DNA of 48,721 nt, from contig JAZDOK010000005.1 in the NCBI GenBank assembly GCA_043798715.1, forward strand, positions 1 through 48,721, written 5' to 3'. The translations under genes were made by a program, and so were the position numbers. Shown in pieces: positions 39,915 through 47,473 of this stretch. The stretch is from JAZDOK01 sp043798715. Its GTDB lineage: Bacteria; Vulcanimicrobiota; JAZDOK01. The notes below the pieces were generated by a model. The model was not told the DNA's origin and made no database searches. It saw only the letters and a program-made list of their open reading frames with translations. How positions within the stretch are numbered: position 1 is the first letter of the stretch; each line of letters starts with the position of its first letter.

Positions 39915-40958
39915 CTATCCTCTCTTACTCCGGTTGGAGACCGCCTTCATTAACCTGGGGTTATTGAAAATCGTTTCTGTCCCCAGCACGACCGAGGAAA
40001 GTGGGTCTGAGGCTCTGTGACAGGGAACCCCTGCTTTTTTGCTCAGGATCTGATCAAGACCTTTCAGCAGGGAACCGCCGCCGGTCAGAATGATCCCTTT
40101 CTGCACGATATCCGAAACCAGCTCCGGAGGGGTTGCCTCAAGAGTGGATTTAACCAGTTCCGCGATCATCAGAATAATATCTGCGAGAGCTTCGTAAATT
40201 TCACTGGTTCTTATTTTCTGAACTTTCGGGAGACCCGTCTTCATATCCAGGCCCTTGACCAGGGCAACACCCTGATCTTCGTTGCGGGATGCCGAACCCA
40301 ACTCCATTTTCAGTTCCTCTGCCGAGAGTTCCCCTATCAGCACATGATGGGCTCTCCTTACATAATTGAGGATCGCCTCGTCCATTTCGTCTCCCGCAAC
40401 CCTCCTGGCACGCCAGACAACCACTCCACCCAGAGAAATAACCGCCACCGCCGTTGTACCGGCGCCTATATCCACCACCATGCTGCCGCTTGGTTCAAGA
40501 ACCGGAAGACCTGCTCCAATGGCCGCCGCCATGGGCTGGCTGACCAGGCAAACACTTCTGGCGCCGGCCTGCCTCGCCGCCTCGCTGACGGCCCTCTGCT
40601 CCACGTCGGTGACATCAGGTGGAATGCCCACAATAACCCTGGGACGCAATATGCCATGATTGCCAAGCCTGTTTAAGAGGTATCTCAGCATTGATTGAGC
40701 AATGTCAAAATCCGAGATGACACCGTCGCGGATGGGACGAATAACGGAAATATATGGGGGGGTCCGTCCATACATGAGCCTGGCCTCATGACCGACGGCA
40801 ATCACTCTCTTCTGAATAGTGTCTACGGCAACGTAGGACGGTTCGCGAAGCTTGATACCTTTCCCCCGGACGAGCACAGGGGTATTAGCCGTGCCAAGGT
40901 CAATGCCTACATCCGACGAAAAACCGCTCAATAATTGGTCAATAAAAAAATGGGCCAT
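39915..40958 (-). CDS. mreB: Rod shape-determining protein MreB (actin-like)
   Basis: A 347-residue bacterial actin that organises cell-wall elongation at the inner membrane. Phosphate 1 loop is GIDLGTANTPV (18-28), connect/phosphate 2 is VDIGAGTTAVAVISLGG, and the adenosine motif is GIILTGGGSLLKGLD. The residue after GTANT is Pro, where most relatives have Leu. An amphipathic N-terminus (MAHFFIDQLLSGF) suits membrane binding. The ATG lies just after the maf stop, with AGGGTGG overlapping the end of maf. Confidence 0.97.
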   Translation of the reverse strand: MAHFFIDQLLSGFSSDVGIDLGTANTPVLVRGKGIKLREPSYVAVDTIQKRVIAVGHEARLMYGRTPPYISVIRPIRDGVISDFDIAQSMLRYLLNRLGNHGILRPRVIVGIPPDVTDVEQRAVSEAARQAGARSVCLVSQPMAAAIGAGLPVLEPSGSMVVDIGAGTTAVAVISLGGVVVWRARRVAGDEMDEAILNYVRRAHHVLIGELSAEELKMELGSASRNEDQGVALVKGLDMKTGLPKVQKIRTSEIYEALADIILMIAELVKSTLEATPPELVSDIVQKGIILTGGGSLLKGLDQILSKKAGVPCHRASDPLSSVVLGTETIFNNPRLMKAVSNRSKRG

Positions 40959-40964
40959 TGCACT

Positions 40965-41558
40965 TTACCACCCTTGGAAAACATTAAGTCCGAGTTTTTC
41001 CAGCATTTCCCCAAGAAGACCGATGGGCAGGCCCATCACATTGAAGAAACAACCGTTGACCCACCTCACCATGAGAGCGCCTTTCCCCTGGATCCCATAT
41101 GCTCCCGCCTTGTCCAGGGGCTCCCCGGAACGGATATAATTTTGTATCTCGTCCTCCTGCAAGTGTCTGAAAGAGACTTTGGTGTCGGAAAAGGCAACCT
41201 GCTCTTCCAGGCCGGGCAGCCTGACCACAGCCAGGCCGGTTATGACAGTGTGGACTGCTCCGCTTAGCTTCTTAAGCATCTTTTCCGCTTCCTGGGCATC
41301 CGCAGGTTTCCCAAGAATCTCCTCCCCGAGAACAACAATGGTATCCGCCCCGACGATAAGAGCCTCTCCTGTTATTTTTGAAGAAACATCCAGGGCCTTG
41401 CACCTGGCCCTTTCAACGGCGAGACGGGAAGGGACCCGGAATAAACCAGGAGCACAGATATCCTCATCAATGGTTGAAGGGACAACCTCAAAACAGAGAC
41501 CCATCTGCTTCATTAGCTGTTGACGGCGGGGCGATGAAGAAGCCAGAATTACCTTCAT
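40965..41558 (-). CDS. maf: Maf-family nucleoside triphosphate pyrophosphatase
   Basis: A 197-residue house-cleaning pyrophosphatase that hydrolyses canonical or modified nucleotides such as dTTP/UTP or m7GTP. It has the N-terminal substrate loop SSSPRRQQL, the metal-site motif IVGADTIVVLGEEILGKPAD, HTVITGLAVV and the late DKAGAYGIQGKG. I choose ATG 41558 rather than the TTG upstream because SSSPRR must lie close to the start. The -10 box ends seven bases before this ATG, so the messenger is probably leaderless. It heads the maf-mreB-mreC-mreD operon. Confidence 0.93.
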   Translation of the reverse strand: MKVILASSSPRRQQLMKQMGLCFEVVPSTIDEDICAPGLFRVPSRLAVERARCKALDVSSKITGEALIVGADTIVVLGEEILGKPADAQEAEKMLKKLSGAVHTVITGLAVVRLPGLEEQVAFSDTKVSFRHLQEDEIQNYIRSGEPLDKAGAYGIQGKGALMVRWVNGCFFNVMGLPIGLLGEMLEKLGLNVFQGW

Positions 41559-41564
41559 TGGCTC

Positions 41565-41594
41565 ATTATAGCATACAAAAAAAATAAAATGCAA
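41565..41594 (-). promoter_or_regulatory. Extended -10 promoter for maf-mreBCD
   Basis: On the minus strand TTGCAT (41594-41589), an 18-base spacer, then TGCTATAAT, a perfect -10 with the TGn extension (hexamer 41570-41565). The last base of the -10 is seven bases from the A of the maf ATG, so transcription should start at or next to the start codon. Confidence 0.7.
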
Positions 41595-41614
41595 CCTGGC
41601 GAATTTAAAATACC

Positions 41615-41637
41615 CCTCCTGGCAATCTCCGAGGAGG
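41615..41637 (+). promoter_or_regulatory. Leader hairpin that covers a Shine-Dalgarno
   Basis: CCTCCT (41615-41620) can pair with AGGAGG (41632-41637), hiding the strong ribosome site of the short upstream ORF at 41644. The loop is 11 bases. It could be a translational switch for the small gene behind it; this is a sequence-based inference. Confidence 0.3.
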
Positions 41638-41643
41638 ATAAAA

Positions 41644-41697
41644 ATGAGTACAAATGGAATTGATCCGCAGAAAGGAGAGGAACGTCATGCTCGTTAA
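41644..41697 (+). CDS. Possible 17-residue leader ORF
   Basis: An ATG six bases after GAGGAGGA opens 17 codons (MSTNGIDPQKGEERHAR) that end in TAA after overlapping the ATG of the next gene in another frame. The Shine-Dalgarno is better than that of many real genes here. Ribosomes finishing it would arrive at the start of the 85-residue gene, so it may couple translation. No relative is known to me. Confidence 0.35.
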   Translation: MSTNGIDPQKGEERHAR

Positions 41698-41944
41698 ATT
41701 GAGAGGCTTTGAGCTGGGATGCCCGGATGACAGGCTTTCCGCCTATCTCCTGGGAAAGGGGTTCAAAGAGATTTTTTCATGGTCCAACCCGGAGACCGAT
41801 GGGGAAGAAGTTGTTTCTATCTTCGAATATGAAGAAGGCCCTGCTGTTTCCGCCATGGATTTTTTCGCCGACGTCCAGAAAATCATCCAGGAACAGAAAC
41901 TGGTTAAGATGACTCTCATCCCGGACAGCGAAATTCACCCCTGA
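41687..41944 (+). CDS. Small conserved-looking protein of unknown function
   Basis: An 85-residue acidic protein (MLVKLRGFELGCPDDRLSAY, then SWSNPETDGEEVVSIFEYEE and MDFFADVQKIIQEQKLVKM). The beta-alpha pattern suggests a compact single domain. I recognise no family. ATG 41687 follows GGAGAGG. The in-frame ATG at 41654 lacks a Shine-Dalgarno at good distance and would overlap the leader ORF further. It is divergent from maf and convergent with the SpoT-like HD gene, 10 bases from that stop. Confidence 0.55.
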   Translation: MLVKLRGFELGCPDDRLSAYLLGKGFKEIFSWSNPETDGEEVVSIFEYEEGPAVSAMDFFADVQKIIQEQKLVKMTLIPDSEIHP

Positions 41945-41954
41945 AACCCGCGCG

Positions 41955-43061
41955 TCATCGCAGATTTTTCTTTTTAATTTCATTCCTTATATGAGCAATC
42001 CCCTCCACCAGCGATTGTGAAACCTGGTATTTTTCCTGAAGCCTGCCTATCTGCATGTCAAGATAATCCGCCAGGTAACCGAAACGGGTGTCGGCCAGGA
42101 AAGAAAGCGCCCTTCTTCTCTCGTGGAGCTGCTCGACGAGATTGTATTTCAGGTAATCGTAAAGAAGTATGAAAGATGTTTCATGGAAGCCTTCCTTGCA
42201 GATGTGATGGTGCAGATAAAACGATTTATCCAGCGCCATTTCGCATTTGAGTAGAATTTTTTCAATGACTGCCCAGTTTCCGATTTCACTCGTTCTCAAA
42301 TTATCCACCATGTCCAGAAACTTAACCACCAGAGGGGTTTCGCAAAAGCCGCTCCCTTCTCTTCTATAGGCATCATCGTTTATTTCCTCGATATAGAGCA
42401 TGTACGACTGCAGAATTATTTCATCAAGCGCGCTGTATTTTTTGTCGAACTTAGCTTTTTTCGCGCCTTTCGATAAATCAACCCGGTGAAAAAAGCAATT
42501 CAAAATCCTGTCGAATTCGTACTGAAATAACTCACGGCAGGAAGATGAGACGCTGTTTGCCAACCTGGCTACCGCGTCTCTGACAACATCGAGAGAATTT
42601 TGTTCAAAGGGCAGACTCTGAAGAGTTCTGCCTTTCAAAGAGCCCAGAATAAGAGTATAACGATTTGTTAAAATTCTGACGTCCTGAGCCATGTCCTGGC
42701 CGAATTCCGATGCAATTTTCCGGATATGCCGGTAAAATTCGCCGGGACTTTTGCTCAGTTCCTCGACGACATCATGCAGCAGGCACACTTTGAGAGTATA
42801 TGCCGGGTAGTCCAGATCAAAAGCCCTTATGGCTATATCGGCTGAATGGCAGAAAGCAGGCTCTCCGGTAGTTTTTCGAGGGATCCCCCACAGACTATCC
42901 TGGGCATAACGAAACGGCGCCAGAATCTGTTCATTCAAAAGACTTATGATCTCCTCGTCTTTGATATAGTCACCGACCGCCAGGCGGGATGAGAGGTTCC
43001 GGAGGGTTACCGGGCCCTGGAAGAGAGCCCTTTCCGGTTCAAGAGGAGTGTCCTTTATCAT
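41955..43061 (-). CDS. SpoT-like HD-domain phosphohydrolase
   Basis: A 368-residue protein with the HD metal-site pattern of (p)ppGpp hydrolases: a first histidine in AFCHSADIAI (H72), LLHDVVEEL (H96, D97) and the downstream VKFLDMVDNLRTSE (D250), which matches the KxADRxHNMRT motif of RelA/SpoT. No synthetase, TGS or ACT domain is present. This suggests a small alarmone hydrolase or a hydrolase of another nucleotide. The long insert between D97 and D250 is larger than in standard SpoT HD domains. AAAGGA precedes ATG 43061. The upstream TPR gene ends 20 bases before it, so they are probably co-transcribed. Confidence 0.7.
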   Translation of the reverse strand: MIKDTPLEPERALFQGPVTLRNLSSRLAVGDYIKDEEIISLLNEQILAPFRYAQDSLWGIPRKTTGEPAFCHSADIAIRAFDLDYPAYTLKVCLLHDVVEELSKSPGEFYRHIRKIASEFGQDMAQDVRILTNRYTLILGSLKGRTLQSLPFEQNSLDVVRDAVARLANSVSSSCRELFQYEFDRILNCFFHRVDLSKGAKKAKFDKKYSALDEIILQSYMLYIEEINDDAYRREGSGFCETPLVVKFLDMVDNLRTSEIGNWAVIEKILLKCEMALDKSFYLHHHICKEGFHETSFILLYDYLKYNLVEQLHERRRALSFLADTRFGYLADYLDMQIGRLQEKYQVSQSLVEGIAHIRNEIKKKNLR

Positions 43062-43081
43062 CGTTTAATCCTTTGAAGTTT

Positions 43082-44098
43082 CTACGGCTTGATGAATGGG
43101 AACGCGAATTCGAGTTTCTTGCGCGACGGTCCTGCAAAAATGAGCAGTTTCAGTTTCTTATAGGGGATCCCATTGGTGCTGAATGCCAGATATCCGCTCG
43201 TGGATACGCCTGCCTGCAGTTCCCGCTCCTCCAGAAGGGGGATGTTGTGACTGTCCAGGTAGTGCTCCAGGCGGGCAAAATCGTCAATATTGATGAGTCC
43301 CGTATCGAGGAGCTTCCGTGGATAGCCCTTCCAGGTGGAGACGGGTGGCTCCTGTGTTTCTCCGTCTATTATCAACAGGGCATCTTTCGGGTCCAGCCTG
43401 ACACTCCCGCCGGAGCGGTTGATCAACGTCACCTTGAACACCACGATATAGCCCATTTTTTCCAGACCGGAATCCTTGCTCACATCCAGAGTGATGCCGC
43501 CTATGTTCAGGCTCTTCCTGTCCCAGAGCCCGTAAATGCATACGTAGGCGGCCTGAGCCCGGGTGTGCTTGGGCGCCAGGCGCAGCACTTCCCGGTACTC
43601 CGTCACGGCGTCCTCAAGAAGGTACTTCTGCTCGTAGGCCCGGGCCAGTTGAAAGTGGGCATTGACGTTCCTGGGCTTGCTTTTAATAATCCGGGCCCAG
43701 GGCGCCAGGAGCGGATCGGCCTCCTGGTCGATGACCAGCATCCAGCTCTTGGTGAATACATCGTCCGCCACTGTGGTTCCGATTATTTTCTGCTCCACCT
43801 TCCCCAGGGGAAGCGGCTTATCCGGTTTATAGGAGAAGTAGAGATCCCCGCTTCCCGGGTCCAGCTCCATCCGGACGCAATAAGTCTTGTTTTGACCGTT
43901 GACGAAGAACTGGAGCGACTCTTTCTTGATGCAAGCCAGCGAGGCCGCAGGGATACAGGCTGTGAAACCGAGGTGCCGGCTGATGGCCGGACGGCTCGGC
44001 CCCTGAAAGTTGATCTTGATGGCAATTCTCGATTCCTGACAGACACCGCCCAGCATCGAGAAGAGAAGAAACGCAGAAAGGAAAAAAGCTCTCTTCAT
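43082..44098 (-). CDS. Exported TPR-containing protein of unknown function
   Basis: A 338-residue protein with a signal peptide (MKRAFFLSAFLLFSMLGGVC), then a beta-rich domain with EQKIIGTTVADDVFTKSW. Residues of about 130-180 make one or two tetratricopeptide repeats (NVNAHFQLARAYEQKYLLED and AVTEYREVLRLAPKHTRA). A C-terminal beta sandwich follows (YIVVFKVTLINRSGGSVRL), which resembles a DUF4352-like or similar immunoglobulin-like fold. The cysteine at the end of the signal could be a lipobox (LGGVC), but this is uncertain. ATG 44098 follows AGAGGAAAC. It is divergent from nadB. Confidence 0.55.
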   Translation of the reverse strand: MKRAFFLSAFLLFSMLGGVCQESRIAIKINFQGPSRPAISRHLGFTACIPAASLACIKKESLQFFVNGQNKTYCVRMELDPGSGDLYFSYKPDKPLPLGKVEQKIIGTTVADDVFTKSWMLVIDQEADPLLAPWARIIKSKPRNVNAHFQLARAYEQKYLLEDAVTEYREVLRLAPKHTRAQAAYVCIYGLWDRKSLNIGGITLDVSKDSGLEKMGYIVVFKVTLINRSGGSVRLDPKDALLIIDGETQEPPVSTWKGYPRKLLDTGLINIDDFARLEHYLDSHNIPLLEERELQAGVSTSGYLAFSTNGIPYKKLKLLIFAGPSRKKLEFAFPFIKP

Positions 44099-44106
44099 GT
44101 TTCCTC

Positions 44107-44135
44107 TTGACAACTCCTTATAAAGTATCTAGAAT
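44107..44135 (+). promoter_or_regulatory. Near-consensus sigma-70 promoter for nadB-nadC-birA
   Basis: TTGACA (44107-44112), a 17-base spacer and TAGAAT (44130-44135): a perfect -35 and a five-of-six -10. The -10 lies in a 12-bp palindrome CTAGAATTCTAG (44129-44140). Transcription should start near 44142, leaving a leader of about 70 bases. The -35 sits directly beside the start of the divergent TPR gene. Confidence 0.75.
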
Positions 44136-44184
44136 TCTAGCAAGTATGCGTATTTCCTTTTTATTCCGGCGCAATCTCTCCCCG

Positions 44185-44210
44185 GCCCTTAAGGGCTCCC
44201 TCCAGGAGGG
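44185..44210 (+). promoter_or_regulatory. Leader palindromes that can mask the nadB ribosome site
   Basis: GCCCTTAAGGGC (44185-44196) is a perfect 12-base palindrome. The next 13 bases, CCCTCCAGGAGGG (44198-44210), form a 5-bp stem over a 3-base loop that includes the Shine-Dalgarno GGAGGG, four to five bases before the nadB ATG. Either could serve as an operator (NAD biosynthesis is often controlled) or as a translational brake. No regulator gene is nearby. Confidence 0.35.
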
Positions 44211-44213
44211 CTG

Positions 44214-45791
44214 ATGGTTCCTTTGGAGCGAGTTGATTTTCTGGTCATAGGAAGCGGCGTTGCCGGCCTGAGTGCGGCTCTGGAGGCATGCCGCCTTGGC
44301 GACGTTCTCCTTATAAGCAAGACCGCGTTTTCGCACTGCAACTCCTACGAGGCCCAGGGGGGAATTGCGGCCGCCATCGGAGAGCATGACTCCCCCCTCC
44401 TCCACTGCCGCGACACCATCCGGGCGGGCGCAGGTATAAACAATCAGGAGGCGGTCCGGATTCTGACCCGCGAAGCTCCTCTTTCAATACAGAAACTGAT
44501 GGAGTTGGGCGCCCGTTTTGACACCAGGGAGGGTGCGCTCGACCTCGGAAGAGAGGCGGCCCACTCCAGGAGCAGAATTATTCACGCCGGGGGAGACTCG
44601 ACCGGAAGAGAAGTCACGGATGCTCTGCTCTGGCAGGCCCGCCATACCCCAAATCTCGTCCTCCGGGAGAATGTCCTGGCCCTGGACTTCGTACTCGATG
44701 GGGAGCGGGTAACCGGGCTCTGGTGCCTTAAAGACGGCCGGATCACCTGTATCCTGGCCGAAGCAGTTCTTCTGGCCTCAGGCGGCGCCGGCCAGCTTTT
44801 TTCAAAAACAACCAATCTTGTCGGCGCCACCGCGGACGGAATCGCGATGGCTTACCGCGCCGGCGGCACCCTGGCGGACATGGAATTCTTCCAATTTCAC
44901 CCGACCGCCTTGCAGACGCATGAGAGCCAGGAGGAGGGGCGTATGTTCCTGCTCTCCGAGGCTCTTCGTGGGGCCGGAGCCATCCTGAGGGATTCAGAAG
45001 GTTATCCTTTCATGCCCGACTATCACCCGATGGGGGATCTGGCCTCGCGGGACGTGGTCTCCAGAGCCATTTTCGCCCAGATGAAAAAGAAAACTAAGGA
45101 TTATGTCTATCTAGATATTTTCGCCGTATCCAACTTCGAAAAACGCTTTCCGAAGATCTTCGAGACCTGCCGCCGGTACCGGATCGACCTCTCAACAAAC
45201 CTCATCCCGGTCCACCCGGCAGCCCATTATATAATGGGGGGGATCTTGACCGACCTCGATGGAAGAACCACTCTTCCAGGCCTTTTTGCCGCCGGGGAGA
45301 CCGCCTGCACCGGCGTCCACGGCGCCAATCGCCTGGCCTCCAATTCCCTGCTGGAAGGTTTGGTCTTCGGCGCCAGGATGGCGCGCGCCGCGGCTTTATA
45401 CCGCGGTCAAAAACGTCCCATTTCGGAACCACCTGACATGCTGATTCCCATTCTGGAAGGAGAAAAACTCCCCCTGTCTCCTCCGGAAATTTCCGATGGA
45501 CGGCAGCGACTCCTTCTTCAAAACACGATGTGGGAGGAAGTTGGGGTCACCCGCACGGCGGAAAGTCTCCGGAGAGCCATTGAATATTTCGTCTCCGCCA
45601 CCCCGGAGGGCAGCCGTCCGGATGATCTGGAACTTAAAAACATGCACCTCGCGGCCTCCCTCATGGCCACGGCCGCCTCACTACGATGCGAGAGCCGCGG
45701 AGCACACTTCAGAAGCGACTACCCCCGCCGCCGCCGGGAGTGGAAAAAACATGTTATGCTGAACAGACACGGAGGAGTCACCTTCTCATGA
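44214..45791 (+). CDS. nadB: L-aspartate oxidase
   Basis: The first enzyme of de novo NAD synthesis, oxidising L-aspartate to iminoaspartate with FAD; with fumarate as acceptor it works without oxygen. 525 residues with the Rossmann motif VIGSGVAGLSAALEA (11-25), SHCNSYEAQGGIAAAIGEHD, the succinate-dehydrogenase-like active region EFFQFHPTALQ, and HYIMGGILTDLDGRTTLPGL with GLFAAGETACTGVHGANRL. The C-terminal helical domain is also present. It opens the operon and overlaps nadC by ATGA. Confidence 0.96.
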   Translation: MVPLERVDFLVIGSGVAGLSAALEACRLGDVLLISKTAFSHCNSYEAQGGIAAAIGEHDSPLLHCRDTIRAGAGINNQEAVRILTREAPLSIQKLMELGARFDTREGALDLGREAAHSRSRIIHAGGDSTGREVTDALLWQARHTPNLVLRENVLALDFVLDGERVTGLWCLKDGRITCILAEAVLLASGGAGQLFSKTTNLVGATADGIAMAYRAGGTLADMEFFQFHPTALQTHESQEEGRMFLLSEALRGAGAILRDSEGYPFMPDYHPMGDLASRDVVSRAIFAQMKKKTKDYVYLDIFAVSNFEKRFPKIFETCRRYRIDLSTNLIPVHPAAHYIMGGILTDLDGRTTLPGLFAAGETACTGVHGANRLASNSLLEGLVFGARMARAAALYRGQKRPISEPPDMLIPILEGEKLPLSPPEISDGRQRLLLQNTMWEEVGVTRTAESLRRAIEYFVSATPEGSRPDDLELKNMHLAASLMATAASLRCESRGAHFRSDYPRRRREWKKHVMLNRHGGVTFS

Positions 45792-46648
45792 AGACGGATT
45801 GCCCCGAAATTCTGCGCCTGATCGATCTGGCCCTTGAAGAGGATCGCGCCCTCCAGGATCGGACCTCCACTTCCGTCATACCACCGGATGCCTTGGCTAA
45901 TGCTGAAATCATCTCCAAGGCGGAAGGCGTTCTGGCCGGCCTGGAAGTCGCCGCCCAGGTATTCTTAAGAATCGATCCGGGCGTTTCCTTCGAGGCGATC
46001 AAACAAGACGGAGAGGCCGTTTTTCCCGGAGAGTGCCTCGCCCGCATCTCCGGCAGGGCCCGCTCCATCCTTGCCGGTGAGCGCACCTCCCTCAACTTTA
46101 TCCAGCACCTCTCGGGCATCGCCACTTACGCTTCTCAATTGGCGGCGCTCGTCCGGGGGAAGGGCGTAAGGATTCTGGACACCCGGAAAACCGTTCCGGG
46201 AATGCGCCTTCTTCAGAAGTACGCCGTCTCCGTCGGCGGGGCCGTCAACCACCGGATGAACCTCGAAGACGGAATTCTCATAAAGAACAACCACCTAATG
46301 TTCTGCTCAATCTCCGAGGCCGTCGCCCGGGCTAAAAAAAACTCTCCCCCGCAAATGCCGACTGAAGTGGAAGTCGAGACGCTTGAACAGCTTGAGGAAG
46401 CTCTCTCGGCAGGAGCCGATATCATCATGCTCGACAACATGGACAAGGGCCTCATGCAAAAAGCCGTGCAAATTACGGCGGGCAGAGCCCGCCTGGAAGC
46501 TTCCGGGGACATGACGCCTGCAAAAATAAAAGCCATCTGCGATCTGGGAATCGATGATATTTCGGTCGGAGGACTGACTCACTCCGTCCGGGCGCTGAAT
46601 ATGAGCCTCCGGGTGATACCGCAGGTACCATCCGCCCCGGAGAAATGA
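45788..46648 (+). CDS. nadC: Nicotinate-nucleotide pyrophosphorylase (carboxylating), quinolinate phosphoribosyltransferase
   Basis: Makes nicotinate mononucleotide from quinolinate and PRPP. 286 residues, the normal length. Motifs are EDRALQDRTS near the N-terminus, LNFIQHLSGIATYAS, LDTRKTVPGMRLLQKYAV, HRMNLEDGILIKNNH and the C-terminal barrel DIIMLDNMDKGLM and LEASGDMTPAKI, ending DDISVGGLTHSVRALNMSL. The ATG overlaps the nadB stop and follows GGAGGAG; the longer frame upstream lies inside nadB. No nadA is seen in the window. Confidence 0.97.
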   Translation: MKTDCPEILRLIDLALEEDRALQDRTSTSVIPPDALANAEIISKAEGVLAGLEVAAQVFLRIDPGVSFEAIKQDGEAVFPGECLARISGRARSILAGERTSLNFIQHLSGIATYASQLAALVRGKGVRILDTRKTVPGMRLLQKYAVSVGGAVNHRMNLEDGILIKNNHLMFCSISEAVARAKKNSPPQMPTEVEVETLEQLEEALSAGADIIMLDNMDKGLMQKAVQITAGRARLEASGDMTPAKIKAICDLGIDDISVGGLTHSVRALNMSLRVIPQVPSAPEK

Positions 46649-46669
46649 AAACACGTCAGGGAGGCGGCC

Positions 46670-47467
46670 ATGAAGCAAAATGAACTCGGCGCGGGACTGA
46701 TTCAAATGGGCCTTGAGACGGAGATGCTGGGAAGACGCGCTTATTTTCTTCCCGAAGTCGTCTCCACCAACGAGATCGCCCTGGAGATGGCCTCCCGGGG
46801 AGAACCTGAAGGCGCCATGGTCATCGCAGAGACCCAGACCCACGGGAAGGGGCGGCTCCGTCACTTCTGGTTTTCTCCACCCGGCGTGGGCCTCTGGTTC
46901 TCTCTCATCCTTCGTCCCGGATCTCCCCCCATGGATGTGCTGGGATGTACCCTGACCTTTGGGGTCGCCGTCGCTGCGGCGATTCAGGCGGCCACCGGTC
47001 TTGAAATCCGCCTTAACTGGCCTAACGATCTTATTATCAATGACAAAAAAGTGGGGGGAATCCTGATCGAGGGAAAGATCAGCGGCAACAGGATGGAACA
47101 CCTGGTTCTGGGTATCGGACTGAATGTCAACAATGAAGAGGAAAACTTTCCACCCGAGATCCGCCCTTCTGCCGCCTCCCTCATGATGCTCGCAAGAAGA
47201 GAAATCCCCCGCCTTCCCCTCCTTCTTAATATTCTTAAGGAACTCGAACTGTCTTATTTCCGCTTCAGAAAAGAAGGGCTTTCGGCCATGATCCGGGAAG
47301 GAAAGAGGAGGTGCGCCACCCTGGGGAAGGCCGTCACCATCCTACAGGGCGAGACGCGCATCAGCGGAACGGCCATAGATATAAATGAGAAGGGGGCCCT
47401 GGTCCTTGAGCTTGCCGATGCCTCAAGGAAAGAAATCTGGTGGGCCGACCTCGTGGAAGGGAAATAA
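46670..47467 (+). CDS. birA: Biotin--[acetyl-CoA-carboxylase] ligase, monofunctional
   Basis: A 265-residue biotin protein ligase that attaches biotin to a carrier lysine. It has STNEIALEMA, the biotinyl-AMP loop HGKGRLRHFWFSPPG (59-72), where most relatives read GRGRxGRxW, LNWPNDLIINDKKVGGILIE, GIGLNVNNEE and the C-terminal SH3-like domain GKAVTILQGETRISGTAIDI. There is no N-terminal helix-turn-helix, so it should not repress transcription. The changed loop (His-Phe in place of Gly-Arg) may alter affinity but leaves the family intact. It follows nadC by 21 bases. Confidence 0.93.
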   Translation: MKQNELGAGLIQMGLETEMLGRRAYFLPEVVSTNEIALEMASRGEPEGAMVIAETQTHGKGRLRHFWFSPPGVGLWFSLILRPGSPPMDVLGCTLTFGVAVAAAIQAATGLEIRLNWPNDLIINDKKVGGILIEGKISGNRMEHLVLGIGLNVNNEEENFPPEIRPSAASLMMLARREIPRLPLLLNILKELELSYFRFRKEGLSAMIREGKRRCATLGKAVTILQGETRISGTAIDINEKGALVLELADASRKEIWWADLVEGK

Positions 47468-47473
47468 AGCGAA

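Noticed and set aside
45686..45787. Extending NadC upstream to 45686
   Set aside because: The extra residues lie inside nadB in another frame and are Pro/Arg-rich. ATG 45788 with GGAGGAG gives the normal NadC length.
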